Assembly (NCBI GenBank): GCA_031979385.1 | Contig: DALZEF010000027.1 | Span: 1 to 33,085, forward strand | Length of the DNA: 33,085 nt | Reading direction: 5' to 3' | Origin: Timonella sp031979385 | GTDB lineage: Bacteria; Actinomycetota; Actinomycetes; Actinomycetales; Cellulomonadaceae | In this document: positions 5,388-14,343 of the stretch, piece by piece | Layout of the letters: each line of letters starts with the position of its first letter | How positions within the stretch are numbered: position 1 is the stretch's first letter | Made by a program: the position numbers and the translations under genes | The notes under the pieces: model-generated | Databases searched by the model: none | Seen by the model: the letters and a program-made list of their open reading frames with translations, nothing else | What the model was told of the DNA's origin: nothing

Positions 5388-8327
5388 TCACCGCAGTGGC
5401 CCGGTCCACTCGTCATCCTCAGTATCAGCGTTGTCATGGTAATCGTGTGCGACCTGTGGCATGTGGCCATCGATCCCATCCACATATTGGTCTGCGCTAC
5501 TGCCATCATGACCGGTTCCAGCGTCACCCGCATCGTTTGCGGGGCCTGCGGGGGCGGGTTCACCTCGGAGCAGGGCGAGAACCGAGGGCAGTTCCTCGGG
5601 GGTCACCAGCACTTCGCGCGCCTTAGAACCTTCGGAAGGCCCAACGATTTCACGCGATTCGAGCAGGTCCATGAGTCGTCCAGCCTTTGCGAAGCCGACG
5701 CGTAGTTTTCGCTGCAACATCGAGGTGGACCCGAACTGCGAGTTCACCACGAGTTCTGCGGCCTGCAACAGGACTTCGAGGTCGTCTCCGATGTCCTCGT
5801 CAACGACCTTCTTCTGCACAGACTGCGCAACGTCTTCCCGATATACGGGCTTCAATTGGGATTTCACGTGTTCGACAACGGCGTGAATCTCGGATTCATT
5901 GACCCAGGCACCCTGAACACGCATCGGCTTCGACGCGCCCATCGGCAGGAACAGCGCGTCACCCTGACCAATGAGCTTTTCTGCACCTGGTTGGTCGAGC
6001 ACGACTCGGGAGTCAGCGAGCGATGAGGTTGCGAACGCGAGGCGCGATGGCACGTTGGCTTTGATAAGACCAGTGACCACGTCCACGGATGGACGCTGGG
6101 TGGCGAGCACCAGGTGGATACCCGCGGCACGTGCAAGCTGGGTGATGCGTTGAATCGAGGCTTCAACATCACGTGGCGCAACCATCATCAGGTCCGCGAG
6201 CTCGTCAACAACTACGAGCAGGTACGGGTAGGTCGCGATCTTGCGTTCCGAACCCGGGAGCGGCTTTACCTTGCCTGCCCGCACCGCGGCGTTGAAGTCA
6301 TCGATGTGCTTGTACCCGAACATCGCGAGGTCGTCGTAGCGCGCATCCATCTCGCGTACAACCCATTCGAGCGCTTCGGCGGCTTTCTTCGGGTTCGTGA
6401 TGATCGGAGTGATCAGGTGTGGGATGCCCTCGTAGATCGTGAGTTCCACGCGCTTCGGGTCAACCAGGATCATGCGGACCTGGTCCGGCGTGGAACGCAT
6501 CAGAATCGAGGTGATCATCGAGTTCACAAAGCTGGACTTACCAGCACCTGTAGCACCTGCGACGAGAATATGGGGCATCTTGGCGAGGTTGGCCATGACG
6601 TAGCCGCCCTCGACGTCCTTGCCCACACCCATGATCATCGGATGGTCGGACTTGCGTGCGGCGCTTGATCGCAGCACGTCGCCGAGCACGACCGTCTCGC
6701 GGTCGGCGTTTGGAATCTCGATGCCGATTGCGGACTTACCCGGAATCGGCGAAAGGATTCTCACGTCAGCGGAGGCCACGGCGTACGCGATGTTCTTCGA
6801 CAGCGCGGTCACACGTTCAACCTTCATACCCGGCCCGACCTCGACCTCGTAGCGGGTCACAGTTGGACCACGGGTAAAGCCGGTGACGGTCGCATTCACG
6901 TTGAACTGGTCGAACACCTCGGTGAGTGCATCGACGACGCGGTCGTTGGCGGCGGAACGGGTCTTGTGTGGTGCTCCGTGTACGAGGACCTCCTCGTCTG
7001 GTAGCACATAGACCACGTCGCCCTCAAGCATGGGCTGTTCGCCCTTCGGGACAGGGCGCGTGGGGGGTGCTTCAAGCTCACGTTGCCCGTCTGGACCACG
7101 CCCATCGCGTGCCGACGAGCCAGTCGCAGCCGCTGGAGGCTGCGGAACCGGCGCGGTTACAGAAGTGGTCGAGCGCGCGGTACCCACCTGCGCTACGCCA
7201 GCGTCGGCAAGATCGTCATCAGCCTCTGGGCCCGGTCTAGGTACGACCATCGTTGGGGCACCCGGCCCGGCTGGGGCTGGGCGGCCGTTGGCTGGATCGG
7301 CAGGAGCGTCGTCGATATCGAACAGTTCAGGGTTCTGGGCACCGCGGGCGGAACGTCCCGCGCCACGCGGACGTGGCCGCACAACGGTTTGCTCCTCATC
7401 CTCTGGCTTCTCAGCGAGGAAGGCTTTCGTGAATGCCTCGTCTCCCTCATAGTGCTGCAGGGCTGTGTCTTGGGGGGAATTCCGCTTTTCCTTCATGCGT
7501 GCGAAGAAGCCCTTGCGGCGCGGTTTGCGTGCCGGAGCAGAAGACTGAGTGCCATCGTGACGGCTGACGCCGGGAGCGAACTCAAGTTCACCGGTATCTG
7601 CGCCGGTCTCCTCCTCTGCGACCTGGTACTCGACGGGTTCGCCAAACAGTCGCACCCGAGCCGCGGATACCTTCTCCGGGAGAGAGTTGATCGGCGTGCG
7701 AGTGATCACGAGGAAACCGAAGAAGGCAAGAAGCAACAGCACCAAGATAGCGGGCACAGGGGTCAGTCCCAGCGCCAATGGATACCCGAGCAGGAACCCG
7801 AAAACACCGCCGGCCTCTTGGATTTCATCCACACCATCGCTCAGCGCAGGGTAGTCAAGGGCGGCGTGTGCGATGCCTGTCAGTGCGAGTAGTTCGCACG
7901 TCACTCCCACCACCATCCGGTAGCTGCGATCCACTCTGTGGCGGCGGCGAAGCACGCGAATCGACCACACGAACAGCGCCACGGGCGCGATGATCGAGAG
8001 GCGTCCCACCAAGATGGTCGCTGCCACGTGCACCCAGTGTGCTGCGGGAGCGGTGATCCCGAACCATTCGGCCACCACGGACACGATCGACAAAGCGAGC
8101 AGCAGGAAACCAAACGCGTCGAGCCAATGCTCTCGCCTGCGAGCCTGCTGCGCCTCGGATGCCTTGGTGCGCGAGGTGGACGAGCCGCTCGGCTTCTTCG
8201 TTGGAGTCTTTGCAGAAGACTTCGCTGGAACTTTGCGAGTTTGGCCCGACCGTGGCGAGGAATTCGCCGTTCCGCGGCCAGACCCGGAGGACGCCGAGGA
8301 CTTCGTGGAGTTGGTTCGAGAAGCCAT
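5388..8327 (-). CDS. ftsK: DNA translocase FtsK/SpoIIIE
   Basis: A septal DNA pump that clears and segregates chromosomes at division. After a Ser/Lys/Thr-rich cytoplasmic tail (residues ~1-65), four or so hydrophobic helices follow (~residues 70-220), then a charged Pro-rich linker of roughly 250 residues, then the motor. Walker A is GATGAGKS at residues 591-598 and Walker B is LLVVVDELADLM. The C-terminus has a gamma-type winged helix (SMLQRKLRVGFAKAGRLMD), which in the family reads polar DNA motifs, and an acidic His/Asp-rich tail beyond it. The frame extends to a GTG at 8372; I prefer ATG at 8327 (MASRTNSTK) because it begins the typical tail and has GAGGG nearby, though that spacing is short. 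Length (~979 aa) is normal. The gene heads the minus-strand ftsK-pgsA-cinA set. Confidence 0.95.
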   Translation of the reverse strand: MASRTNSTKSSASSGSGRGTANSSPRSGQTRKVPAKSSAKTPTKKPSGSSTSRTKASEAQQARRREHWLDAFGFLLLALSIVSVVAEWFGITAPAAHWVHVAATILVGRLSIIAPVALFVWSIRVLRRRHRVDRSYRMVVGVTCELLALTGIAHAALDYPALSDGVDEIQEAGGVFGFLLGYPLALGLTPVPAILVLLLLAFFGFLVITRTPINSLPEKVSAARVRLFGEPVEYQVAEEETGADTGELEFAPGVSRHDGTQSSAPARKPRRKGFFARMKEKRNSPQDTALQHYEGDEAFTKAFLAEKPEDEEQTVVRPRPRGAGRSARGAQNPELFDIDDAPADPANGRPAPAGPGAPTMVVPRPGPEADDDLADAGVAQVGTARSTTSVTAPVPQPPAAATGSSARDGRGPDGQRELEAPPTRPVPKGEQPMLEGDVVYVLPDEEVLVHGAPHKTRSAANDRVVDALTEVFDQFNVNATVTGFTRGPTVTRYEVEVGPGMKVERVTALSKNIAYAVASADVRILSPIPGKSAIGIEIPNADRETVVLGDVLRSSAARKSDHPMIMGVGKDVEGGYVMANLAKMPHILVAGATGAGKSSFVNSMITSILMRSTPDQVRMILVDPKRVELTIYEGIPHLITPIITNPKKAAEALEWVVREMDARYDDLAMFGYKHIDDFNAAVRAGKVKPLPGSERKIATYPYLLVVVDELADLMMVAPRDVEASIQRITQLARAAGIHLVLATQRPSVDVVTGLIKANVPSRLAFATSSLADSRVVLDQPGAEKLIGQGDALFLPMGASKPMRVQGAWVNESEIHAVVEHVKSQLKPVYREDVAQSVQKKVVDEDIGDDLEVLLQAAELVVNSQFGSTSMLQRKLRVGFAKAGRLMDLLESREIVGPSEGSKAREVLVTPEELPSVLALLRGEPAPAGPANDAGDAGTGHDGSSADQYVDGIDGHMPQVAHDYHDNADTEDDEWTGPLR

Positions 8328-8409
8328 ACCCTCAAATTTATCGTTGAAACGCGGATAATCCTTGGATTTCACCGCTGTGATGGGGACATAAGGACCGAAA
8401 TCACGTGAA

Positions 8410-8439
8410 GGGCCTCGACGGGATAACCCGCCGAGGCCC
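8410..8439 (-). terminator. Terminator hairpin after RNase J gene
   Basis: GGGCCTCG (8410-8417) pairs with CGAGGCCC (8432-8439), with an inner CGGG/CCCG stem and an ATAA loop, about 18 bases beyond the RNase J stop on the minus strand. It is strongly GC-paired with only two T residues following, typical of actinobacterial terminators lacking a long U-tract. It separates the rnj unit from ftsK. Confidence 0.7.
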
Positions 8440-8456
8440 CACCGGTGCGGTTGCCG

Positions 8457-10142
8457 TTACGCTTGAACGACCACCGGGATGATCATCGGCTTGCGACGCA
8501 GCCGCGTGGACACCCAGCGCCCAACAGTGCGCCGCATGACCTGCTGCAGTTGATAGGCGTCGGCATTCTGATTCGAGGCTGCCTGTTCGAGTGCGGCGAC
8601 GATCTGCGGTTTGATGTCGTCGAAGACCTCGTCTCCCTCCGCGAATCCGCGGGCTAGGATCTGTGGGCCGGCAACGACCTTGCCGGAGTTCGAGTCAACC
8701 ACCGCGAAGATGGACACGAAGCCCTCCTCCGCGAGGATGCGACGGTCCTTGAGCTCCGCCTCGGTGATGGTGCCGACAGCGGAACCATCCACGTACACGT
8801 ACCCGCATGGAACAGCTCCGACAATGCGGGCTTGTCCGTCACTCAGGTCAACCACCACCCCGTCCTCAGCGAGGATGACGTTCTGCGCGGGCACACCGGT
8901 CTTGACCGCGATCGCACCGTTCGCGATCAGGTGCCTCACCTCGCCGTGGACCGGCATGACGTTCTTGGGGCGCAGGATGTTGTAGCAGTAAGTGAGTTCA
9001 CCCTCGGAGGCGTGTCCGGATACGTGGACCTTTGCATTACCGGAATGCACAACGCGCGCGCCGAGCCGCATGAGGCCGTTGATCACACGGAACACCGCGT
9101 TCTCGTTACCTGGGATGAGTGAGGACGCGAGGATGACGGTGTCTCCCTGTCCCACCGAAATCTTGTGCGACTGGTTGGCGATTCGCGACAGCGCCGCCAT
9201 CGGCTCACCTTGAGAACCGGTGCACATGAGCACGATCTGGTTGTCTGGCAGAGAGTGCACGTCCTTGAGGTCCACAACCACGCCGGGCGGCACGTTGAGG
9301 TAGCCGAGGTCGGAGGCGATGCCCATGTTGCGCACCATCGAGCGACCCACAAAGACAACCTTGCGGCCGTGTTCGTATGCGGCGTCGAGCACCTGCTGGA
9401 TACGGTGCACGTGAGAGGCAAAGGATGCCACTACGATACGGCCTTCAGACTGTCCAAACACTGAGGAAAGGGTCGGTCCGATCTGGCGTTCTGGTGTCAC
9501 GAAGCCAGGAACCTCGGCGTTGGTCGAGTCCACCATGAACAGGTCCACACCGCGTTCACCCAGTCGCGCAAACGCGCGCAGGTCCGTGATGCGTCCGTCG
9601 AGCGGAAGTTGATCCATCTTAAAGTCACCGGTGTGCAGGATCGTTCCCGCACCGGTTGTGACCGCGACCGCGAGCGCGTCTGGGATCGAGTGGTTGACCG
9701 CCACGAATTCGCAGGTGAAGTCGCCGAAAGTGACCACTTCATCTTCTTTGACCATGCGGGTGATCGGGGTGATGCGGTGTTCCTTGAGTTTTGCCTCAAT
9801 GAATGCCAGGGTCAGGCGGGATCCAACAACGGGAATATCTGAGCGTAGTTTGAGCAGGAATGGTACGCCACCGATGTGGTCTTCGTGACCGTGGGTGAGC
9901 ACGATCGCTTCGATGTCGTCCATGCGGTCAGCTATATAGCTGAAGTCGGGCAGAATCAGGTCAACGCCGGGCTGGTGGTCTTCTGGGAAGAGCACACCGC
10001 AATCGATGATGAGGAGGCGTCCTTGATATTCGAGGACCGCCATGTTCCGCCCAATCTCACCAAGACCTCCAAGTGCGACGATGCGCAGCGTGCCGTCTTC
10101 GAGCGCGGGTGGAAGTTCAAGGTCTGGTTGGGGATGACTCAC
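8457..10142 (-). CDS. rnj: Ribonuclease J
   Basis: A metallo-beta-lactamase/beta-CASP ribonuclease with 5'-3' exonuclease and endonuclease activity, acting in mRNA decay and rRNA maturation. The zinc motif HGHEDH is at residues 84-89; further ligand motifs follow (AVNHSIPDA, HTGDFKMDQ), then the beta-CASP motifs (SGHASEGEL, MPVHGE) and the RNase J C-terminal domain. Its 561 residues match the family. Start ATG at 10142 (MSHPQPDLELPPAL) matches actinobacterial homologues. It lies 40 bases downstream of dapA, the same order as in mycobacteria, so the two are probably cotranscribed. A terminator hairpin follows. Confidence 0.96.
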   Translation of the reverse strand: MSHPQPDLELPPALEDGTLRIVALGGLGEIGRNMAVLEYQGRLLIIDCGVLFPEDHQPGVDLILPDFSYIADRMDDIEAIVLTHGHEDHIGGVPFLLKLRSDIPVVGSRLTLAFIEAKLKEHRITPITRMVKEDEVVTFGDFTCEFVAVNHSIPDALAVAVTTGAGTILHTGDFKMDQLPLDGRITDLRAFARLGERGVDLFMVDSTNAEVPGFVTPERQIGPTLSSVFGQSEGRIVVASFASHVHRIQQVLDAAYEHGRKVVFVGRSMVRNMGIASDLGYLNVPPGVVVDLKDVHSLPDNQIVLMCTGSQGEPMAALSRIANQSHKISVGQGDTVILASSLIPGNENAVFRVINGLMRLGARVVHSGNAKVHVSGHASEGELTYCYNILRPKNVMPVHGEVRHLIANGAIAVKTGVPAQNVILAEDGVVVDLSDGQARIVGAVPCGYVYVDGSAVGTITEAELKDRRILAEEGFVSIFAVVDSNSGKVVAGPQILARGFAEGDEVFDDIKPQIVAALEQAASNQNADAYQLQQVMRRTVGRWVSTRLRRKPMIIPVVVQA

Positions 10143-10182
10143 GTAGCCTCCAGGGCTGGTTGGGTGGTGTGACGCGGTGGCA

Positions 10183-11085
10183 CTAGATAAGTCCGTGCGC
10201 GGCTAGCGCGCTGCGGACTACCGCGGTTTCAGCTTCGTTGGGCGCTGCCTGTGGGGCGCGCATGTGGGTGGTTGCGATCAGGCCGAGTTCTTTGAGCGCT
10301 GCCTTGACCATGACGGCTCCCGCTCCTGAGCCCATGATTGCGTCGGTGATGCTGTGGAGCTTTTGGGAGGCTTTGATCGCTGCGGCGTGGTTGCCTGCGG
10401 TGAATTCGCGTTCGACTGCGAGGAAGTCGGCGGTGGCAACGTGTGCGACAACGGAGACGAGTCCAACCGCACCGATGGAGAGGAACGGCAGGTACAGGCC
10501 GTCGTCGCCGGAGTACCAGGCAAGATCGGTGTTGGCGATATTCACTGCGGCGATACCTACGTCTCCTCCGGCGTCTTTCACCGCGACGATGTTCTTGTGC
10601 TCGTTCAACGCAATATAGGAGTCGGTTGAGATGCGTACGCCGGTGCGTCCGGGAATGTCGTACAGCATGACGGGGAGGTCGGTGGAGTCGGCGATGGCTT
10701 CCATGTGCGCGACGATTCCGCGTTGGCTTGGGCGTGAGTAGTACGGGGTGACCGCGAGTAGGCCGTCGGCTCCCGCTTCCGCAGCTTGCTCAGCCATGCG
10801 CACGGCATGCTTGGTGTCGTTTGAACCAGCACCTGCAACGATGGTGGCCCGGTCGCCGACCGCTTCAACGACGGCAGCGACGAGTTCTGCTTTTTCTGGC
10901 GAGTGAGTGGTTGGAGATTCACCGGTGGTTCCGTTGAGCACAAGACCGTCATTGCCTTGGTCCACGAGCCGCTGAGCGAGGGCCACTGCAGAGTCGAGGT
11001 CTACACTTCCGTCCTCGTTAAATGGGGTGACCATTGCCGTGAGTAGGGTGCCAAATGGTCGGCTCGGGTCTGTTGTCTGTGCCAT
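10183..11085 (-). CDS. dapA: 4-hydroxy-tetrahydrodipicolinate synthase
   Basis: Condenses pyruvate with aspartate semialdehyde in the first committed step of lysine and meso-diaminopimelate synthesis. It is a class I aldolase-type TIM barrel of 300 residues. The Schiff-base lysine is K170 (IVAVKDAGGD), the proton-relay tyrosine is Y142 (YDIPGRTG), and the pyruvate-binding Thr pair is in NGTTGES (51-57). The ATG start has only a weak GAGA upstream. It lies 54 bases downstream of folA and 40 bases upstream of rnj. Together with dapB in this window it supplies the peptidoglycan cross-linking amino acid pathway, although the two genes are about 4 kb apart. Confidence 0.95.
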   Translation of the reverse strand: MAQTTDPSRPFGTLLTAMVTPFNEDGSVDLDSAVALAQRLVDQGNDGLVLNGTTGESPTTHSPEKAELVAAVVEAVGDRATIVAGAGSNDTKHAVRMAEQAAEAGADGLLAVTPYYSRPSQRGIVAHMEAIADSTDLPVMLYDIPGRTGVRISTDSYIALNEHKNIVAVKDAGGDVGIAAVNIANTDLAWYSGDDGLYLPFLSIGAVGLVSVVAHVATADFLAVEREFTAGNHAAAIKASQKLHSITDAIMGSGAGAVMVKAALKELGLIATTHMRAPQAAPNEAETAVVRSALAAHGLI

Positions 11086-11139
11086 AGTTCTCTAACTTAC
11101 CGCTTTGCGTGGGGCGGGCGCAGTGCGCATCCGCATAAC

Positions 11140-11682
11140 TTAGGCGGTGTCCCCTCTCCTTGTGTAGGTTGCGAAAGCGTATTGGAGTCCTGTACGCGAT
11201 GTGTTCCAGCCAGTTTCCGGTTGCCGCTGCGTCAGGACAAATTCTGGTGCGATGTGTGGCGCGTGCGTGTCGCCGACGACGTCAAGGTTGATGTGGGTGA
11301 TTTCGAGAACCTCGGCGTAATCCATGAACTGCGAATATATTTTACCCCCGCCGATGATCCAGATTGTCGACGAGTTGGTCAGGTGGGCAGTTTTTCCGGC
11401 TAGGGCGAGTGCTTGGTTGATGTCGCCCGCACGATGCGCTCCGGGCGCGTCGAAGTGTGGGTCTCGCGTGAGCACGATATTGGTTCGTCCAGGCAGCGGA
11501 CGAGAGGATTCGGGCAGGGAGCGCCACGTGGCGCTCCCCATGATGACGGGCGCGCTCAGGGTTTTTGCCTTGAAATGGGCGAAGTCTTCGGGCAGATACC
11601 AGGGCATATCTCCGCCCTGGCCGATGACACCGCCATTCGCTTGCGCCCAGATCATCGCGATGCGCGGGAGTTCCTGTTTCAC
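11140..11682 (-). CDS. folA: Dihydrofolate reductase
   Basis: Reduces dihydrofolate to tetrahydrofolate with NADPH, regenerating the cofactor consumed by thymidylate synthase. The N-terminal strand IAMIWAQANGGVIG, the MPWYLPEDF motif with W28 and the catalytic acid D33, and the nucleotide-binding WIIGGGKIYSQF are all present; 180 residues is a usual length. The start ATG overlaps the thyA stop in an ATGA junction, so translation is coupled. It sits downstream of thyA, as in many bacteria. Nothing unusual is seen in the active site apart from normal family variation. Confidence 0.95.
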   Translation of the reverse strand: MKQELPRIAMIWAQANGGVIGQGGDMPWYLPEDFAHFKAKTLSAPVIMGSATWRSLPESSRPLPGRTNIVLTRDPHFDAPGAHRAGDINQALALAGKTAHLTNSSTIWIIGGGKIYSQFMDYAEVLEITHINLDVVGDTHAPHIAPEFVLTQRQPETGWNTSRTGLQYAFATYTRRGDTA

Positions 11683-12476
11683 ACCGAGACCTTTGCTGCG
11701 ATGGCCGGGTGGTGCTGGTAGTTTTCCACGGTAATGTCTTCGAACGTGTAGGAGAAGATGTCCTTGGCTTTGCGCAGGTTAAGCGTTGGGAATGGGTAGG
11801 GTTCGCGGGAAAGTTGCTCTGCCACTTGGTCGATGTGGTCGTTGTAGATGTGGCAGTCCCCACCGGTCCAGATGAACTCCCCCACCTCAAGGTCGCACTG
11901 TTGGGCAACCATATGCGTGAGTAGCGCGTACGAGGCGATGTTGAATGGGACGCCAAGGAACAGGTCAGCGGAGCGCTGGTAGAGCTGGCAGGAGAGTTTG
12001 CCGTCCGCGACATAGAACTGGAAGAACGCATGACATGGCATGAGTGCCATCGCGTTGAGTTCCGAGACGTTCCATGCCGAGACGAGAATGCGCCGTGAGT
12101 CCGGGTTGGTTTTCAGAGTCTCGATGACTTGGGATATCTGGTCGATGTGCCCGCCGTCTGGAGTGGGCCACGAGCGCCACTGTACCCCGTACACGGGACC
12201 GAGTTCGCCGTCCTCGTCTGCCCATTCATTCCAGATGCGGATGCCGTTGTCTTGGAGCCACTTCACGTTGGAATCCCCGCGTAGGAACCACAGGAGTTCA
12301 CCGACAACCGATTTGACGTGCACGCGCTTCGTTGTGATCAGGGGGAAGCCCTGGGACAGGTCGAATCGCATTTGGTGTCCGAACACACTGCGGGTTCCGG
12401 TTCCCGTCCGATCAGATTTAGGGGTACCGTGTTCCAAAACGTGACCAATGAAGTCTTCGTATTCGGTATTCACCAC
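11679..12476 (-). CDS. thyA: Thymidylate synthase
   Basis: Methylates dUMP to dTMP using methylenetetrahydrofolate, yielding dihydrofolate for the adjacent folA product. The catalytic cysteine is C148 (ALMPCHAFFQF), the phosphate-binding arginines are R23 (SDRTGTG) and the R128/R129 pair (DSRRI), and the dUMP-binding segment QRSADLFLGVPFNIASY is intact. Length 265 aa is typical of the short bacterial form. ATG at 12476 is divergent from the dehydrogenase gene at 12580 across a 103-base region. The 4-base overlap with folA indicates a thyA-folA operon, probably continuing into dapA and rnj. No flavin-dependent ThyX is seen in this window. Confidence 0.96.
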   Translation of the reverse strand: MVNTEYEDFIGHVLEHGTPKSDRTGTGTRSVFGHQMRFDLSQGFPLITTKRVHVKSVVGELLWFLRGDSNVKWLQDNGIRIWNEWADEDGELGPVYGVQWRSWPTPDGGHIDQISQVIETLKTNPDSRRILVSAWNVSELNAMALMPCHAFFQFYVADGKLSCQLYQRSADLFLGVPFNIASYALLTHMVAQQCDLEVGEFIWTGGDCHIYNDHIDQVAEQLSREPYPFPTLNLRKAKDIFSYTFEDITVENYQHHPAIAAKVSV

Positions 12477-12521
12477 ATATCCCTTTGTTCCCGCATAGAG
12501 CGCCGCAAACTGCTTTCGGCC

Positions 12522-12533
12522 AGACTATAGTCT
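12522..12533. promoter_or_regulatory. Symmetric -10-like palindrome in thyA/dehydrogenase divergent region
   Basis: AGACTATAGTCT is a 12-base perfect palindrome in the 103-base divergent intergenic region. It presents TATAGT, a good sigma-70-type -10, on both strands at overlapping positions (12526-12531 plus; 12524-12529 minus). No convincing -35 hexamer lies 17 bases away on either side. It could be two overlapping divergent promoters or an operator covering one of them. Confidence 0.4.
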
Positions 12534-12579
12534 AGCGACTCCGGCTGCATGTTGGCGCCAGGCGCGACATACTGGCATC

Positions 12580-14053
12580 ATGCCCAACAGTGCTGAACTT
12601 CTCGCTTCCATCCACACCCAACTACTGATTGACGGACGGTGGCGAACCGCCTCGTCTGGTGAATCGTTCGAGGTCACAGATCCAGCAACCGGTGAAACCC
12701 TCAGGTATGTCGCAAATGGCGGGCCAGCCGATGCCGCCGGCGCCCTGGACGCGGCTGTGGCCGCGCAGCAGGAACTGGTCCGCACTACGCCACGGCAACG
12801 CTCAGATTTCCTTCATGATCTATACCGCGAGGTCATGGCACACCAATCTGAGTTGGCAGCAATCATGACAGCAGAGAACGGCAAACCTCTCGCTGAATCC
12901 GCAGCGGAGGTCCAATACGGTGCGAACTATCTACGCTGGTATGCGGAAGAAGCCTTACGCGTCCCCGGCTTGACCCGAACCGCACCAGACGGTCACACCA
13001 TCGAGGTCCTCTACCGCCCAGTTGGACCGACCTATCTCATCACCCCGTGGAACTTCCCGCTTGCCATGGCGACCCGCAAAATCGCCCCGGCGATTGCAGC
13101 GGGCTGCACCACCATCCTCAAACCCGCCTCAACCACGCCGCTGACGGCACTGTACTTTGCGGACCTTGCAAGCCGACTCGTCGCCAAGCATGACCTTCCC
13201 GCCGGGACCCTCAATGTCCTGCCATCCACGCACTCCGGGGAACTGTCTAAGACCCTGCTCAATGACTCACGGCTGCGAAAACTGTCGTTCACCGGTTCCA
13301 CAGCGGTAGGTGCCCAACTATTGCAGCAAGCTGCACCCAGTATCCTGCGCACTTCCATGGAACTGGGAGGAAACGCGCCGTTCATTGTGGCTGAGGACGC
13401 CGATCTAGCGGCGGCCGTGCACGGTGCGATGGCGGCGAAGATGCGCAACTCCGGGCAGACCTGCGTCGCCGCGAACAGGTTCATCGTCGCGCAAACCGTC
13501 GCAGACGAGTTCACGGAACAACTGACGCAGGCGTTCACCACACTCGTCATCGGGGCCGGTACCGCAGAGGGAACGACCGTTGGGCCGCTCATCTCTGCCG
13601 ACGCCGTGGACAAAGTCTCACAGTTGGTTGATGGTTCGCTTGCTCACGGCGCTTCGCTCATCTATCAGGCAGCCGAGGTGCCCAAAGATGGATATTTCTA
13701 TCCCCCAGCCATCCTGCAGACCAACGCCACTGACCCGATCCTCGGTCAGGAAATCTTCGGACCGGTCGCGCCGATCATTACGTTTGAGAACCTCGATCAA
13801 GCAATAGAGCTAGCCAACAACACCGAATACGGACTCGCAGCCTACGCCTACACGACCTCGCTTGCGACCGCCGACCGGTTCCGCACCGAACTCGAGGCCG
13901 GAATGCTCGGCCTGAACCGCGGGGCAATATCCGATGCAACCGCACCCTTCGGCGGTGTCAAACACTCNNNNNNNNNNCTCCGGCCTCGGACGCGAAGGGG
14001 GCAGCGAAGGACTCTTGGAGTACCTGTCCGCGCGATACATCGCCCGGCCATAA
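12580..14053 (+). CDS. gabD: NAD(P)-dependent succinate-semialdehyde dehydrogenase (interrupted by assembly gap)
   Basis: An aldehyde dehydrogenase superfamily enzyme, probably oxidising succinate semialdehyde to succinate. Catalytic residues are N158 (TPWNFP), K181 (LKPAS), E261 (MELGGNAPF) and C295 (SGQTCVAANR). Before the N-run the frame reads FGGVKHS; after it another frame continues with SGLGREGGSEGLLEYLSARYI and stops at TAA 14051. Collapsing the ten Ns plus a shared CTC on both flanks restores one frame of 486 residues, the normal family length, so this is an assembly artefact and not a pseudogene. Start ATG at 12580 has no clear Shine-Dalgarno. No transaminase or GABA permease is adjacent, so the substrate is inferred from family resemblance; other aldehydes are possible. 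Confidence 0.85.
13968..13977. other. Assembly gap (ten N), probably a 3-base contig overlap
   Basis: The left flank ends in CTC and the right flank begins with CTC. Removing the Ns and merging the shared triplet joins the two halves of the dehydrogenase in frame at the conserved HSGLGREG motif, so the real missing length is probably zero. Confidence 0.85.
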
Positions 14054-14144
14054 CGCTGAATTCTCAGCTACGAACGGAACCCAGAAGCAGATACATCGAC
14101 CACCGCGTACATACTACGGACATGGTCTACGAAGGTATCCGCTT

Positions 14145-14213
14145 CGGTCTGTGGGTTTTGTCGTCGATCTGTGGCTCCGTATCCCACAGATCGACGACAA
14201 AACCCACAGACCG
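14145..14213. repeat. 30-bp perfect inverted repeat with 9-base loop
   Basis: The arms are 14145-14174 and 14184-14213, 30 of 30 bases complementary, with the loop CTCCGTATC. Each arm carries TCTGTGG (or its complement) twice, 20 bases apart (14148-14154 and 14168-14174 in the left arm). It lies in the 290-base gap between the dehydrogenase stop and the GNAT gene, both plus strand. The stem is much longer than an ordinary terminator and has no T-tract, so it may be a palindromic repeat element, an RNase III substrate, or a terminator. Confidence 0.85.
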
Positions 14214-14226
14214 CTAAAAGCGGTCT
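14208..14226. promoter_or_regulatory. Alternative hairpin overlapping the large inverted repeat
   Basis: AGACCGC (14208-14214), TAAAA, GCGGTCT (14220-14226) forms a perfect 7-bp hairpin that reuses the last six bases of the large repeat's right arm. The two structures can compete only at the base of the long stem, which could mark a transcription end or an attenuator-like switch. Its role is unknown. Confidence 0.5.
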
Positions 14227-14300
14227 AGTTCTCAACCCGTCTCCGCAGCGATAGGCAGTGCGATATGCACACGACTTAGGGGTTAGCCCCGGCGACCCAG

Positions 14301-14306
14301 TAGAAT
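14301..14306 (+). promoter_or_regulatory. Putative -10 of GNAT gene
   Basis: TAGAAT lies 37 bases upstream of the GNAT ATG and after the repeat structures. A weak TTAGGG 19 bases upstream is the only -35 candidate. A self-complementary GGGG/CCCC pair (14279-14290) sits between them. Confidence 0.35.
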
Positions 14307-14343
14307 CGGGAACGCACTCCCCCAGCCAAACAAAGGTGTAGTC

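Noticed and set aside
12580..14217. Dehydrogenase ORF continuing to 14217 through the Ns
   Set aside because: The residues after the gap in that frame are not aldehyde-dehydrogenase-like; the correct frame ends at 14053 with SGLGREGG and a normal C-terminus.
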